Assembly (NCBI GenBank): GCA_015493675.1
Contig: WGCR01000182.1
Coordinates: forward strand, 1-6,235
Direction of reading: 5' to 3'
Origin: Anaerolineae bacterium
GTDB taxonomy: Bacteria > Chloroflexota > Anaerolineae > J102
DNA: 6,235 bases
Below are positions 5,199 through 6,235 of the stretch, piece after piece (the stretch's first letter is position 1; every line of letters begins with the position of its first letter). The position numbers and the translations under genes were made by a program. The notes under the pieces are model-generated. The model was given only the letters and a program-made list of their open reading frames with translations. It was not told where the DNA came from and did not search any database.

Positions 5199-6235
5199 AT
5201 GGACCAACCCTTTCGACTTTCCCTCTATCTGCGACGCCTGGGACAGCACTGGAAACTGATCGTCCTCCCGGCTCTCATTGCCCTGCTGGCGGCGATCCTG
5301 TTCTCCTTTCTCACCCCGGTGCGCTACACCGCAACCACCACCATAATCGCCCCCAAGCCACAACTGATCTGGCGCTGGGATAACAAGGTCTATGACATCG
5401 TGGATCTGCGCTTTGATTGGCGGGCAGAAGTGATGCCGTTGGTAAAAACGCAAAAAGTCGCAAGTCTGGCATTGGCGCAGGTCGGCGCACAACTCAGCCG
5501 CACCTACACGCCCCAGGAAGTCGTTGCCGCCACCACTGTCAAACCGGCGGCGGGAACACTGTTCACCATCAGCGTCAAGAGCGGCAATGCCACTGATGCA
5601 GCGTTGTTGGCCAACGCCATTGCCGACGCGCTGCCTGTCGCCATCGCCGACATCTACGCCGGCGATCAGGATGCTTTCGCCGCAGCAGAGAAGGATATGA
5701 AGGAATCTCACGCCGACTGGGAGGAGCAATGGCGTGCATTCCGGGCGCAATACGGCATCGGTCTGGGATTCACCGGGGATTTGACGGGAGTGGGTGAAGA
5801 TCAACTTTACGGCAATCAGAGCGCCATCAAACAGGAATTGACCATCAAGAGCTCCGACGTCGCTAATCTCACAGTCTTTCTGGACAAAATCACTACGGTA
5901 CTGACAGCCATCGACGAGCAAGAGGACGTCACCCATCTGGCTATTCTGGACACCCCCATGCTGGCGCGTTACGGACTTGACTTTGCAACCCTGCAAAAGA
6001 TGTCTCCCCAGGCGTTGAAAGAAACCCTCCAGACATTGCAGCCCCTGGTTCAATCTGATGTAGACATGATGACAACAGACCTGCTTGGCTTGCAGGAAGA
6101 AGTTGCGAGCATCCTGCAAGACCGTGAAAACATCCAGCGCACCTACACCATCTGGTATGATTCTCTCAAAGCGCTGGAAAGCAAGCAGGTTGAACTGGAA
6201 GTCAAACGCATCGTCGAGGGACAGCGGGTGCACCA
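5199..6235 (+). CDS. Wzz/GumC-like polysaccharide chain-length protein, N-terminal part
   Basis: An open frame runs from the ATG at 5199 to the right edge without a stop (345 complete codons), so the 3' end is missing. The start fits the Wzz family: a short cytoplasmic segment with YLRRLGQHWK (10-19), a membrane helix at 20-38, then TPVRYTATTTIIAP (39-52), the beta strand that opens the extracytoplasmic domain. Such proteins form rings in the membrane that set the length of O-antigen or exopolysaccharide chains. Residues from about 155, and again from about 205 to 345, are rich in charged residues, Leu and Gln and look helical, likely coiled coil. No second membrane helix appears by residue 345, so it is longer than a classic Wzz (about 330) and nearer the GumC/ExoP type. 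It starts 8 bp after the PAP2 stop with no visible Shine-Dalgarno site. Family is probable; the exact polysaccharide is unknown. Confidence 0.8.
   Translation, partial: MDQPFRLSLYLRRLGQHWKLIVLPALIALLAAILFSFLTPVRYTATTTIIAPKPQLIWRWDNKVYDIVDLRFDWRAEVMPLVKTQKVASLALAQVGAQLSRTYTPQEVVAATTVKPAAGTLFTISVKSGNATDAALLANAIADALPVAIADIYAGDQDAFAAAEKDMKESHADWEEQWRAFRAQYGIGLGFTGDLTGVGEDQLYGNQSAIKQELTIKSSDVANLTVFLDKITTVLTAIDEQEDVTHLAILDTPMLARYGLDFATLQKMSPQALKETLQTLQPLVQSDVDMMTTDLLGLQEEVASILQDRENIQRTYTIWYDSLKALESKQVELEVKRIVEGQRVH

Noticed and set aside
5193..6233. A 346-residue open frame on the - strand.
   Set aside because: It is the mirror of the + strand Wzz-like gene. Its translation is rich in Cys, His, Gln and Gly with no recognisable motif or membrane signal, whereas the + strand frame has a proper start, a membrane helix and family features.

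Overview
The window reads as a piece of ordinary bacterial chromosome. It has moderately high GC, short gaps, and codon-position GC bias in every called gene. The set of genes (a Lon protease, an extracytoplasmic thioredoxin joined to a VKOR disulfide-bond enzyme, a two-subunit iron-sulfur serine dehydratase, a MobA-like nucleotidyltransferase, a PAP2 phosphatase and a Wzz-type polysaccharide protein) together with few strong Shine-Dalgarno sites and short heptamer repeats between genes suggests a Chloroflexota-like bacterium. That placement is an inference and nothing in the window fixes it. I see no tRNA, rRNA, CRISPR array, insertion sequence, phage gene or attachment site.

Layout: (1) 1-479, the C-terminal end of lon on the + strand, closed by a strong hairpin terminator at 495-537. 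(2) 553-630, a compact inverted array of degenerate 7-bp repeats that runs into the last codons of the next gene. (3) 625-1767, on the - strand and convergent with lon, a secreted thioredoxin domain fused to a membrane VKOR domain. (4) 1768-2090, a 323-bp divergent intergenic region with a 15-bp palindrome and weak promoter candidates. (5) 2091-3710, sdaAB then sdaAA on the + strand, the two chains of L-serine dehydratase. (6) 3711-3880, a short gap with a TATAAT box. (7) 3881-6235, a + strand group: nucleotidyltransferase, PAP2 phosphatase (ATGA overlap), and a Wzz/GumC-like chain-length protein that runs off the right edge.

How the genes work together: sdaAB and sdaAA form one enzyme that deaminates serine to pyruvate and ammonia. 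The Trx-VKOR protein should be a one-chain system that makes disulfides outside the membrane and passes the electrons to quinone. The last three genes are probably one transcription unit at the start of a cell-surface polysaccharide or lipid-linked glycan locus: an activated-precursor enzyme, a membrane lipid phosphatase and a chain-length regulator. Their exact product is unknown. No clearly new system is visible; the points most worth a second look are the domain order and topology of Trx-VKOR, the inverted heptamer array, and the nucleotidyltransferase with an altered nucleotide-binding loop.
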